Source: Roseovarius sp. UBA3070
GTDB taxonomy: Bacteria > Pseudomonadota > Alphaproteobacteria > Rhodobacterales > Rhodobacteraceae
Reading direction: 5' to 3'
DNA: 5,122 nucleotides
Assembly (NCBI GenBank): GCA_002366775.1
Contig: DFBW01000235.1
Location: 7,045-12,166, forward strand
Part shown: piece after piece, positions 1 to 5,122 of the stretch
Layout: each line of letters starts with the position of its first letter
Numbering within the stretch: the stretch's first letter is position 1
Position numbers and translations under genes: made by a program
The notes under the pieces: generated by a model
The model's database searches: none
What the model saw: only the letters and a program-made list of their open reading frames with translations
What the model was told of the DNA's origin: nothing

Positions 1-111
1 CGAAAAAAGCGAAGAAACAGATGGATTTGCACTGGCATCGTTGACCGGCTCAGGTCTGGCCCATAGTTTGCGCCTACCACATTGCATCTGAATGACCGAG
101 GCCGACTCCTT
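1..111. other. Left flank, end of an unidentified neighbouring gene
   Basis: These bases precede the flippase. All three plus frames are open at the left edge and close at 42-44, 64-66 and 89-91, so an upstream plus-strand gene could end at any of these stops. The frame ending at 89-91 gives a 29-residue tail finishing LRLPHCI. The frame ending at 44 gives a short basic tail finishing MDLHWHR. Neither tail is long enough to identify, and codon use does not clearly favour one. No promoter with good -35 and -10 elements is visible here, so the flippase may be co-transcribed with a gene to the left. That is inference. Confidence 0.3.
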
Positions 112-1470
112 ATGCGCAACCTGACATCAGCGTTTCAGGGCAATCGTTTGCTGGCTCGGGTGCTGCGCAGCTCCAGCTGGCTGGTGGTCGGCTATGGCAG
201 TTCGCAATTGATGCGTCTGATATCCAATCTGATCCTGGCGCGGCTTTTGTTCCCCGAGGCGTTCGGCCTGATGGCCTTGGTCAGCGTGGTCACAGTTGGG
301 TTGATGATGTTCTCGGACGTGGGCATTGGCCCGGCAATCGCCCAAAACAAGCGCGGCGATGATCCGGATTTCCTGAACACCGCCTGGACCATTCAAGTGT
401 GCCGTGGCTTTGGGCTCTGGGTGGCAGCCTGTGCATTGGCCTGGCCCATGGCGCAGTTCTATGGCGTGCCAGAACTGGCGCTTTATCTGCCAATCGCCGG
501 AATTTCACTGACTTTGGCGGGCTTCAACCCGACCCGCATTGAAACAGCGCACCGGCATCTGATTGTGGGCCGCTTAACGCTGCTGGATTTGCTGAGCCAA
601 TTCACTGGGATTGCCAGCATGATCGTACTGGCCTGGATTACACAATCAGTTATCGCACTGGTTATTGGCGGCGTTATTGGCGCGGCGGCAAAGCTGGTGC
701 TGACGCATCTCTATCTTCCGGGGCAGGTCAATCATTTCAAGTGGGAAAAACCCGCCGCTAAGGAATTGATGACCTTTGGAAAGTGGATATTCCTGTCCAC
801 CGCCTTTTGGTTTGTCAGTTCGCAGGGCGACAAGGCCATTTTGGGCAAATTCCTGAGCCTTGATATTCTTGGCATCTATAATATCGGCTATTTTCTGGCC
901 AGTTTCCCGCTGCTGTTGGGCCATGCGGTGAACCAGCGGATCATGATCCCGGTCTACCGTGAAACCCCGCCCGGTGCCTCGCATGAGAACGCCGCAAAAC
1001 TGCGTAAAATGCGCGCCGTGATCAGCTGTGGGGTCATCGGGCTGTTGGCGGTTATGGCGCTCTTTGGGCCAGCGTTGGTCGACGTGTTATATGATGAGCG
1101 TTATTCCTTGGCGGGCGGGATTGTGGTGGTCATCTCTTGTGCGCTGATCCCGCAGGTGATCGGCATGACCTATGATCAGGCAGCACTGGCGGCGGGAGAT
1201 TCCAAACGGTTTTTCGTATTTTCCGGCAGCCGCGCTGTGGTGCAGGTGGTGTTTTTGCTGATCGGGATCACGCAGTTTGGGTTGCTGGGCGCGTTGGTGG
1301 CGCTTGGCCTGTCGGTAGGGCTGGTGCATCCTGTGTCAATCTGGCTGGCGCGTGCACATGACGCCTGGGATCCGCGCCATGATCTGGTGGCAGGGTTGGT
1401 GTCTGTTGGCGTGATTGCGCTGGCGGTCTGGATGCATTGGGACTGGGTTCAGCAATTGGTCGGTTTGTAG
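112..1470 (+). CDS. Polysaccharide flippase, MOP superfamily (Wzx/WzxC/ExoT-like)
   Basis: This encodes a 452-residue integral inner-membrane protein that probably flips undecaprenyl-linked oligosaccharide repeat units from the cytoplasmic to the periplasmic face, for polymer or LPS assembly. The sequence is a succession of hydrophobic helices over almost the whole length, about 12-14 segments. The N-terminal block (about residues 22-75: SSWLVVGYGSSQLMRLISN, ILARLLFPEAFGLMALV, then a GIGPAIAQ turn) is typical of the RfbX/Polysacc_synt family. A polar stretch near 205-222 separates two halves, and a second conserved block lies near 223-262. The length matches the family's usual 420-500 residues. 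ATG 112 is preferred over an in-frame TTG at 82 because GAGG at 98-101 lies ten bases upstream and the extra residues add only a polar tail. The gene converges on the Wzz gene. The exact glycan substrate cannot be read from the sequence. The family call is confident; the pathway assignment follows from context. Confidence 0.9.
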   Translation: MRNLTSAFQGNRLLARVLRSSSWLVVGYGSSQLMRLISNLILARLLFPEAFGLMALVSVVTVGLMMFSDVGIGPAIAQNKRGDDPDFLNTAWTIQVCRGFGLWVAACALAWPMAQFYGVPELALYLPIAGISLTLAGFNPTRIETAHRHLIVGRLTLLDLLSQFTGIASMIVLAWITQSVIALVIGGVIGAAAKLVLTHLYLPGQVNHFKWEKPAAKELMTFGKWIFLSTAFWFVSSQGDKAILGKFLSLDILGIYNIGYFLASFPLLLGHAVNQRIMIPVYRETPPGASHENAAKLRKMRAVISCGVIGLLAVMALFGPALVDVLYDERYSLAGGIVVVISCALIPQVIGMTYDQAALAAGDSKRFFVFSGSRAVVQVVFLLIGITQFGLLGALVALGLSVGLVHPVSIWLARAHDAWDPRHDLVAGLVSVGVIALAVWMHWDWVQQLVGL

Positions 1471-1487
1471 GTCAAACACCGTTGACC
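1470..1487. terminator. Weak hairpin between convergent genes
   Basis: GGTCAA (1470-1475) and TTGACC (1482-1487) form a six-base-pair stem with a six-base loop. It lies almost exactly between the flippase stop (1468-1470) and the Wzz stop (1492-1494). Its position suggests a shared bidirectional terminator, but the stem is short and no clear T-run follows on either strand. Treat it as a candidate only. Readthrough producing overlapping antisense 3' ends is equally possible. Confidence 0.25.
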
Positions 1488-1491
1488 CGGT

Positions 1492-2799
1492 TCAGCCTTT
1501 TCGCTGATCCCGCAACGCCTGGCGATGTCGTGCATCGTGAATATATCCTGCCAGAGCGATCTTGGCGGTGCCCAGGCTTTTGCGTTTGCGGCGCGTTGTT
1601 TCCAGCGGCGGTATCGTCACCACAGGTGCAATCCCAACACGGGTTTTCATCTGCTGGGCGGTGCGGATTACCGGATGCCGCAGATCCATCACAAAGGCGG
1701 CGATAAGCCCCAAAAACGCGCTGATCACCCCCCCCATTAGGGCTGTTTTCTTGCGACTGGTGGTGATCGGATAATCGGGCAGGGGGGCCGCCTCAATCAC
1801 TGTCAGGCGCTCGGATTGGTTTTGCTCTTCCAGCTTGAAACCCACTTCGGCCTCGGCCCGGCGGGTTGAGATCACATCCAACTCACCCTGTAGTTTTTCG
1901 CGGGTTCGCTCAAATACATCCAAGGTGCGCTGCACGGCGGGGCTGGTTTCCAGGGCCTGTGACAGGGTGTCAATTCTGGCCTGTAACAAGGCCTCCTGAT
2001 CTGCCAGGATTTTCAACTGCGCTTCGATGTCCTGCTGTTGACGTTGCAAGGTGCTGGCGCGCTGGGTCTGGTCCAGTTGGGTCAGCTCCTGTTGCAGGGT
2101 GATGCGTTCGCGTTCAATCCCCAAAACGGCATCGTTCAATGACCCGATTTGTGTTTGGCGAAACTCTAACCCACCCGCAATCGACAGGTCATTGGCGTTG
2201 CGATAGGCGGTCACGTCTTTATCCAGCACCTGCATTTGTGCCACCAGCTTGGCCTCTTCCTCGCGGAAGAAGGTCAGTGTTTCGCGCGCTTGTTCAATGC
2301 GGGAATTGGCACTGATCGCAATCGTGCGCTGGGCAAATTCATGGGCCAGGCCCTGCGCCTTTTCGGGGCTGTCAAACGTAGCGGTTATGGTCAGCACTGA
2401 AACCGTACCATCATCCGTGAACCCTTCGCGGGCCGCGGCCACACCGCGGATCGACACAGCATCACGCACCCGCGATACGCGCTCGCCATTCTTCATGTTG
2501 GGGGCAGCGTCGAACAGGGCAAACTGATCGGCAATCTCCAAAATGGTGTCACGGGTCATCAACTGCTGTTCAATCAACTGTAAACGCCGCGCCGATGACC
2601 CATCAACGGTCGAGCGCGCCAGATCATTGTCGATCTTTGGGCGTGCGACCTGTATCACCTCGGATGATTGATAAAGATGTGTCTGGCTGAGTGCATAAAA
2701 CAGCGAGGCGACACACCCCAATAGGGTAATCGCCAAGATGACGCCCAGCCGCCGCTTGATCATGTCGATCAGATCATCAAACGATAGAAACTGTTCCAC
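1492..2799 (-). CDS. Wzz/GumC-type polysaccharide co-polymerase, chain-length determinant
   Basis: This is a 435-residue inner-membrane protein expected to control polymer length and couple polymerisation to export. A short cytoplasmic N-terminus containing a typical SFDDLIDMIKRRLG block leads into a first membrane helix (about 18-37). A large periplasmic region follows, with a long Gln/Glu-rich coiled coil (about 165-335). Then come a proline motif (PLPDYPITT, 339-347) and a second membrane helix (about 352-371), the hallmark Wzz arrangement. A 64-residue cytoplasmic tail follows, with an IPP motif (396-398) and a basic RRKRK patch (403-407). There is no fused kinase domain, so this is the separate co-polymerase of a split PCP/kinase pair. 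The start is GTG 2799: an in-frame TAG lies four codons upstream and AGGG is seven bases before the start. It is the last gene of the leftward cluster, 111 bases after the kinase-like gene. Confidence 0.92.
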   Translation of the reverse strand: MEQFLSFDDLIDMIKRRLGVILAITLLGCVASLFYALSQTHLYQSSEVIQVARPKIDNDLARSTVDGSSARRLQLIEQQLMTRDTILEIADQFALFDAAPNMKNGERVSRVRDAVSIRGVAAAREGFTDDGTVSVLTITATFDSPEKAQGLAHEFAQRTIAISANSRIEQARETLTFFREEEAKLVAQMQVLDKDVTAYRNANDLSIAGGLEFRQTQIGSLNDAVLGIERERITLQQELTQLDQTQRASTLQRQQQDIEAQLKILADQEALLQARIDTLSQALETSPAVQRTLDVFERTREKLQGELDVISTRRAEAEVGFKLEEQNQSERLTVIEAAPLPDYPITTSRKKTALMGGVISAFLGLIAAFVMDLRHPVIRTAQQMKTRVGIAPVVTIPPLETTRRKRKSLGTAKIALAGYIHDARHRQALRDQRKG

Positions 2800-2910
2800 G
2801 CAGGCACCCTATACAATCAAAACCAAAAGGTTGTCGTTATGATAACATGTCCCATAGGAACTCGGCAAAACTATGGCGAATCCTAAGGAATTCAAGGGAA
2901 GAAAAGCATG
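2800..2910 (-). promoter_or_regulatory. Kinase-to-Wzz spacer with candidate promoter
   Basis: This 111-base spacer is long for an operon whose preceding gap is 34 bases. On the minus strand, TTGCCG (2868-2863) and TATCAT (2844-2839) are 18 bases apart. They match a sigma-70 promoter at four of six and five of six positions, and would start transcription some 25-35 bases before the Wzz GTG. The -10 lies inside the perfect palindrome GTTATGATAAC (2836-2846). Upstream, CCATAG (2852-2857) and CTATGG (2871-2876) form an inverted repeat around a 13-base loop. No T-tailed terminator follows the kinase stop, so readthrough from the upstream gene is also likely. Confidence 0.3.
2836..2846. repeat. 11-base palindrome overlapping candidate -10
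   Basis: The arms GTTAT and ATAAC are perfect complements around a single central G. The palindrome covers the candidate Wzz -10 element, so a bound protein would compete with RNA polymerase. A short AT-rich palindrome can arise by chance, and no known operator is recognised. Confidence 0.3.
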
Positions 2911-3750
2911 TTATGCCGTGTCACGGCCGCGGTTCAGAACAACGCCTAAAAGGGCCGTTTGACCATCCAGAATGCGCTCGCATTCCTCGATCTGGCGCTT
3001 TGTGGTGCGTGTGCCATCCGCCACCAGCAGAACTCCGTCCACCTGAGGCAGAAAAGCGGTCAGATCATCATATTCCAGTATGGCCGGCATGTCATAAAGC
3101 ATCACATCAGGTGCCAGGTCTTCCTCGGTGTCTTCCAACACGGCAGCGCTCACATGGTCGTGCAACTGTTCTGAGGCGTTGACATTCACCTCGCTGTTCA
3201 GGGCCAGCGCCAAGGTATCAGACAGGCGTACCATGTGCTCTTCGGCCAGGGCGCGCCCTGACAGGAAATCACTGATCGGCCAGTTGCCTTGCAGGCCCAG
3301 CGCCGCGGCGACACCTGGCTTGCGTTGGTCCAGATCAATCAAAACCGAGCGCGAGCCGGGCACCCGCGCCAAGCTCAGCGCCAGATTTACGGCTGTAAAC
3401 GTCGCCCCACAGCCCGTTGTGGGCGCGGCGATCGCAATCCGGCTCCAGCCGTTTTGGCGCAGGGCCTGCACCAGACGCGTGCGCAGCAAATCAAACGCCT
3501 TGGAGGCCGGGTGATCACGGTGATAATCCACAAGCGGTGCGCCGGACTGGGCATGGCTTTGTACATCCGGCAGCACCAGAGACAGCGCATCCCAAGGATC
3601 GCCTTCTTTGTGGCCGTCATCTAACAGCAGTGTTCCAGAAGGCATAATGTTCGCCTCGCAATCCAAGGCCCTATGGCCACCACGCCCAAGAGACGCACGC
3701 GATACCTGCGCAGGCTCTTTGGACGTTGGCAATGGGTAGCTCATATTCAT
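2911..3750 (-). CDS. CpsD/CapB-family tyrosine-kinase-like P-loop protein, degenerate Walker A
   Basis: This is a 279-residue soluble protein, the expected cytoplasmic partner of the neighbouring Wzz-type protein. Residues 1-75 are a polar, probably flexible leader. The P-loop domain runs from about 103 to 275. Walker A' (VLIDLDQRKP, 136-145) and Walker B (VMLYDMP, 216-222, with Asp220) are well formed, and the block YDDLTAFLPQVDGVLLVADG is typical of the family. Walker A, however, reads PTTGCGATFT (110-119), with Ala116 where the nucleotide-binding lysine belongs (codon GCG at 3403-3405). The EX2RX2R motif has become K84-D87-R90. No tyrosine cluster ends the protein: the only tyrosines are 5, 75, 219 and 227. 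It could bind nucleotide weakly, or be a structural pseudokinase that regulates Wzz. ATG 3750 is supported by AGAGG at 3757-3761, six bases upstream; an ATG two codons in is the alternative. Family membership is confident; catalytic activity is doubtful. Confidence 0.85.
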   Translation of the reverse strand: MNMSYPLPTSKEPAQVSRASLGRGGHRALDCEANIMPSGTLLLDDGHKEGDPWDALSLVLPDVQSHAQSGAPLVDYHRDHPASKAFDLLRTRLVQALRQNGWSRIAIAAPTTGCGATFTAVNLALSLARVPGSRSVLIDLDQRKPGVAAALGLQGNWPISDFLSGRALAEEHMVRLSDTLALALNSEVNVNASEQLHDHVSAAVLEDTEEDLAPDVMLYDMPAILEYDDLTAFLPQVDGVLLVADGTRTTKRQIEECERILDGQTALLGVVLNRGRDTA

Positions 3751-3784
3751 ATCAGGCCTCTTGGGTTATGCAACTTGCCTGCAC

Positions 3785-4561
3785 TCAGTATCCGGTGCGT
3801 CGCAAAACAACGCCGACGGTTTGAAACAAAATGCGCAGATCCACCTTCAGCGACAGCTGCGCATGATACCGCGTATCAATGACCGAGCGGTGGGCAAAGC
3901 TGGTTTCATTGCGGTCTGAAACCTGCCATTCGCCAGTGATGCCAGGGCGCATGTCAAAATAGGGCTGCGGATTGCGATACAACTCCAGTTGTTCGGGCAT
4001 CATCGGACGTGGGCCTACAACGCTCATCTCTCCGAGCAGAACATTCAAGAACTGTGGCAGCTCATCCAGCGAGGTTTTGCGCAAAAACGCCCCAACGCGG
4101 GTGATCCGCGGGTCATGCTTCAGCTTTTGCGTCAGATCCCACTCGCGGCGCAGGTCCGGATCAGCCTCCAGATAGGTTTCCAGCATCTTATCGGCATCGC
4201 GGCACATGGTGCGCAGCTTCCAGATTGAAAACACCTTGCCACCTTCGCCCAGACGGTTCTGGCGATAGAAGGGCTGGCCTCCTTCGATCCACAGCGCGAT
4301 AGCGCACAGAGCGATGATCGGCAGGGTCATAGGCAGGGAAATCAAGACGAATGCAATATCTGCAATCCGTTTGCCGACTCTGCGATAGGCACCTTTTGCG
4401 GGCAGCGCCACACCCCACCCAAAGCCGGGTGATCGCAAACCAACTGGTGTTGGTGTACGCGCAGATCTGGCCAGGGCCGGGCGGGCCAAGGGCGGAGTAT
4501 TGACCGTTGTGAACGCAGCAATTGCCTCCAACGGTGCCTCTTCAAACACATTATCCTTCAT
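3785..4561 (-). CDS. ExoY/WbaP-like initiating sugar transferase (polyprenyl phosphoglycosyltransferase)
   Basis: This encodes a 258-residue membrane-associated enzyme that probably transfers a hexose-1-phosphate from a nucleotide sugar to undecaprenyl phosphate, the first committed step of repeat-unit synthesis. After a variable proline-rich N-terminus (1-60), the catalytic domain starts with KRIADIA (64-70) and one re-entrant membrane helix (about 66-92) containing Ser75-Pro77. Then follow the conserved blocks FSIWKLRTM (111-119), KHDPRITRVGAFLRKTSLDELPQ (148-170, catalytic Asp166-Glu167), MSVVGPRPMMPEQ (179-191) and RPGITGEWQVSDRNE (205-219). It lacks the extra N-terminal membrane helices of full WbaP, so it is ExoY-sized. 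ATG 4561 is preferred over ATG 4672: conserved sequence is absent before it and a G-run lies four bases upstream. It heads the leftward cluster, 34 bases before the kinase-like gene. Which sugar is used (galactose or glucose) cannot be told from sequence alone. Confidence 0.93.
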   Translation of the reverse strand: MKDNVFEEAPLEAIAAFTTVNTPPLARPALARSARTPTPVGLRSPGFGWGVALPAKGAYRRVGKRIADIAFVLISLPMTLPIIALCAIALWIEGGQPFYRQNRLGEGGKVFSIWKLRTMCRDADKMLETYLEADPDLRREWDLTQKLKHDPRITRVGAFLRKTSLDELPQFLNVLLGEMSVVGPRPMMPEQLELYRNPQPYFDMRPGITGEWQVSDRNETSFAHRSVIDTRYHAQLSLKVDLRILFQTVGVVLRRTGY

Positions 4562-4577
4562 GTTGCCCCCCAGCAAC
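4562..4577 (-). promoter_or_regulatory. Ribosome-binding site in a hairpin loop abutting the start codon
   Basis: In the transferase mRNA, GUUGC (4577-4573) pairs perfectly with GCAAC (4566-4562). They enclose the loop UGGGGG, and the AUG follows immediately. The G-run, extended by one G from the stem, is the only Shine-Dalgarno-like sequence, so the hairpin would hold it in the loop. The complementarity is read directly from the sequence; an effect on translation is inference. Confidence 0.4.
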
Positions 4578-4623
4578 TTGGTTACAAAATACAAACTGAT
4601 GCGGTGAAAGGAGTGATCTGTCC

Positions 4624-4639
4624 CGGGTCGAATTACCCG
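4624..4639. repeat. Inverted repeat CGGGT-N6-ACCCG
   Basis: Arms at 4624-4628 and 4635-4639 are perfectly complementary around six bases. It lies about 65-80 bases before the transferase start, next to the palindrome ATCCGGAT (4642-4649). It could be an operator or an mRNA leader stem. No known regulator is recognised. Confidence 0.35.
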
Positions 4640-4724
4640 ATATCCGGATTGGCAGGGTCCGAATGCGAGCAAACAGTGACTTGACCGGGCACCAAGTGTG
4701 CCGTGTCACCGCAAGGGTCCAAAT
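4625..4724. repeat. Three GGGTC-GAAT-like direct repeats at 30-base multiples
   Basis: The copies are GGGTCGAAT (4625-4633), GGGTCCGAAT (4655-4664) and GGGTCCAAAT (4715-4724). Their starts are exactly 30 and 60 bases apart. The last two share the longer form AGGGTCC-AAAT/GAAT. They may be regulator sites on one face of the DNA. The motif is short, so chance remains possible. Confidence 0.35.
4676..4709 (-). promoter_or_regulatory. Two-tier hairpin in the transferase leader
   Basis: An outer stem, GTGAC (4676-4680) with GTCAC (4705-4709), encloses an inner stem, GGCAC (4688-4692) with GTGCC (4698-4702). The inner stem closes a five-base loop, with asymmetric internal loops of seven and two bases between stems. 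It lies 115-148 bases before the transferase start and would be in the mRNA leader if transcription starts near 4810. It matches no riboswitch family that I recognise. Confidence 0.35.
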
Positions 4725-4817
4725 CTACAGGCCGTTCCACCAGCGCTTGTAAGTTGAAACTAGCACCTTTTTGCCTAAATTTTGCCTTGATATCCAGCAA
4801 CAAATTGTTTCGTTCCC

Positions 4818-4853
4818 GTTATATAGTGGGGAATTTACTGGTCTAAATGTCAA
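4818..4853 (-). promoter_or_regulatory. AT-rich candidate promoter for the leftward cluster
   Basis: The minus strand has a perfect -35 hexamer, TTGACA (4853-4848), and a -10-like TATATA (4825-4820) in the most AT-rich part of the spacer. They are 22 bases apart, too far for a normal sigma-70 promoter. Either one element is fortuitous, a different sigma factor is used, or an activator assists. A start here would give a leader of about 250 bases. Confidence 0.25.
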
Positions 4854-4950
4854 AAATGAGGTTTTCACAGCGGCATTGTTTCCAGTGTGGCGACAGTCAG
4901 CGATCCCCAATACCGGACAGCCTTTCGGTGTTCTGCTTTGTAGCCAGTTT

Positions 4951-4980
4951 TTGACGTAATTTAGTCATAAGTTGACGTAA
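4951..4980. repeat. Phased TTGACGTAA direct-repeat array
   Basis: TTGACGTAA occurs exactly at 4951-4959 and 4972-4980. A related TAGTCATAA (six of nine identical) lies between them at 4962-4970. Unit starts are 11 and 10 bases apart, so the three lie on one helical face. This resembles tandem half-sites bound by OmpR/PhoB-type response regulators, but it is not a clear match to a known box. It lies about 390 bases from the transferase start and just beyond the probable stop of the right-edge gene. Confidence 0.4.
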
Positions 4981-5006
4981 GGGGATTCGGCCAGTGATTG
5001 GCGATT

Positions 5007-5122
5007 TTAGCGGATTGGATCAAACAACGCCGAGGGCAAAGTGCAATCGCGTATCACATCCTGCCCGCAGGGCACCGGGGAGAGGTCTTTTGACACACAC
5101 AGGCGCGCCTCTTCGATCCGCC
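5007..5122 (-). CDS. Probable C-terminal end of an unidentified gene (partial)
   Basis: On the minus strand, one frame is open from the right edge to TAA at 5009-5007. It gives 37 residues and ends TLPSALFDPIR. About 70% of its codons end in G or C, better than the competing plus-strand frame. That plus frame starts at GTG 4994, has AAGGGG (4979-4984) upstream, stays open to the edge, and has only about half G/C-ending codons. I do not recognise the protein. If the minus call is right, the gene is transcribed in the same direction as the transferase cluster, 445 bases upstream of it. The fragment is short, so the strand assignment is tentative. Confidence 0.4.
   Translation of the reverse strand, partial: RIEEARLCVSKDLSPVPCGQDVIRDCTLPSALFDPIR

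Larger units (their letters stand above)
4562..5006. other. 445-base non-coding region upstream of the transferase gene
   Basis: No convincing gene is seen here. Two short open frames (minus 4910-4725, plus 4771-4959) lack good ribosome-binding sites and recognisable domains. The middle part (about 4760-4870) is AT-rich compared with the flanking genes. The region carries the likely promoter and a leader of up to about 250 bases for the leftward cluster. The structures within it are listed separately. At 4990-5002, GCCA and TGGC flank GTGAT in a four-base-pair hairpin, too weak to call a terminator for the gene to the right. Confidence 0.6.

Noticed and set aside
1..87. Minus-strand frame from ATG 87 running off the left edge
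   Set aside because: The only purine-rich ribosome-binding site (AAGGAG, 111-106) is about 18 bases away, too far. The residues look non-specific.
92..124. Ten-codon frame ATG 92 to TGA 124 overlapping the flippase start, directly after a TGA at 89-91
   Set aside because: Too short to support as a leader peptide. It shares the GAGG used for ATG 112 and has no regulatory signature.
3770..3777. Octamer CAAGTTGC (minus strand) shared by the kinase leader and the transferase leader (4573-4580)
   Set aside because: A single eight-base match at different distances from the two starts, absent before Wzz; most likely chance.
4651..4670. sigma-54-like TGGCA...GC pattern
   Set aside because: The distance between the GG and GC elements is two bases too long for a -24/-12 promoter.
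4562..4672. Longer transferase starting at ATG 4672
   Set aside because: The 37 extra residues do not resemble the family. They would cover the inverted repeat and the start-codon hairpin, and ATG 4561 has the better G-run spacing.
4725..4910. 61-codon minus-strand open frame upstream of the transferase
   Set aside because: It starts with TTG without a convincing ribosome-binding site, lies in AT-rich DNA with candidate promoter elements, and shows no recognisable domain.
4771..4959. 62-codon plus-strand open frame in the same spacer
   Set aside because: No good ribosome-binding site, it overlaps the other short frame and the AT-rich promoter-like segment, and its composition is not coding-like.

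Overview
The window looks like part of an exopolysaccharide or capsule biosynthesis locus from an alphaproteobacterium, most likely the Rhodobacteraceae (Roseobacter group). This assignment rests on moderately GC-rich coding DNA and on the style of the proteins: an ExoY-like sugar transferase, a chain-length regulator separate from its CpsD/CapB-type ATPase, and a WzxC/ExoT-like flippase. It is inferred from protein character, not from a marker gene.

Layout. Bases 1-111 hold the unidentified end of whatever lies to the left. A polysaccharide flippase runs rightward (112-1470). It converges, with only 21 bases between stop codons, on a leftward cluster. Read in the direction of transcription (right to left), that cluster is an initiating phosphoglycosyltransferase (4561-3785), a tyrosine-kinase-like P-loop protein (3750-2911) and a Wzz/GumC-type co-polymerase (2799-1492). 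The gap between transferase and kinase is 34 bases. The gap between kinase and Wzz is 111 bases and may carry its own promoter. Upstream of the transferase is a 445-base non-coding stretch (4562-5006), more AT-rich in its middle part, with several inverted and direct repeats. The last 116 bases probably hold the end of another leftward gene.

How the genes fit together. The transferase loads the first sugar-phosphate onto undecaprenyl phosphate. Other glycosyltransferases, outside the window, would finish the repeat unit. The flippase moves the lipid-linked unit across the inner membrane. The Wzz-type protein, with its cytoplasmic ATPase partner, governs polymer length and export. The polymerase (Wzy) and outer-membrane channel (Wza) expected of a Wzx/Wzy pathway are not in this window.

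The most notable observation is that the kinase-like protein lacks the invariant Walker A lysine (alanine instead). It also has a degenerate EX2RX2R oligomerisation motif and no C-terminal tyrosine cluster, so it may not be an active tyrosine kinase. Secondary points are the structured leader of the transferase gene, whose ribosome-binding site sits in a hairpin loop against the start codon, and a helically phased TTGACGTAA repeat array further upstream. No CRISPR, RNA gene, insertion sequence or complete novel system was found.
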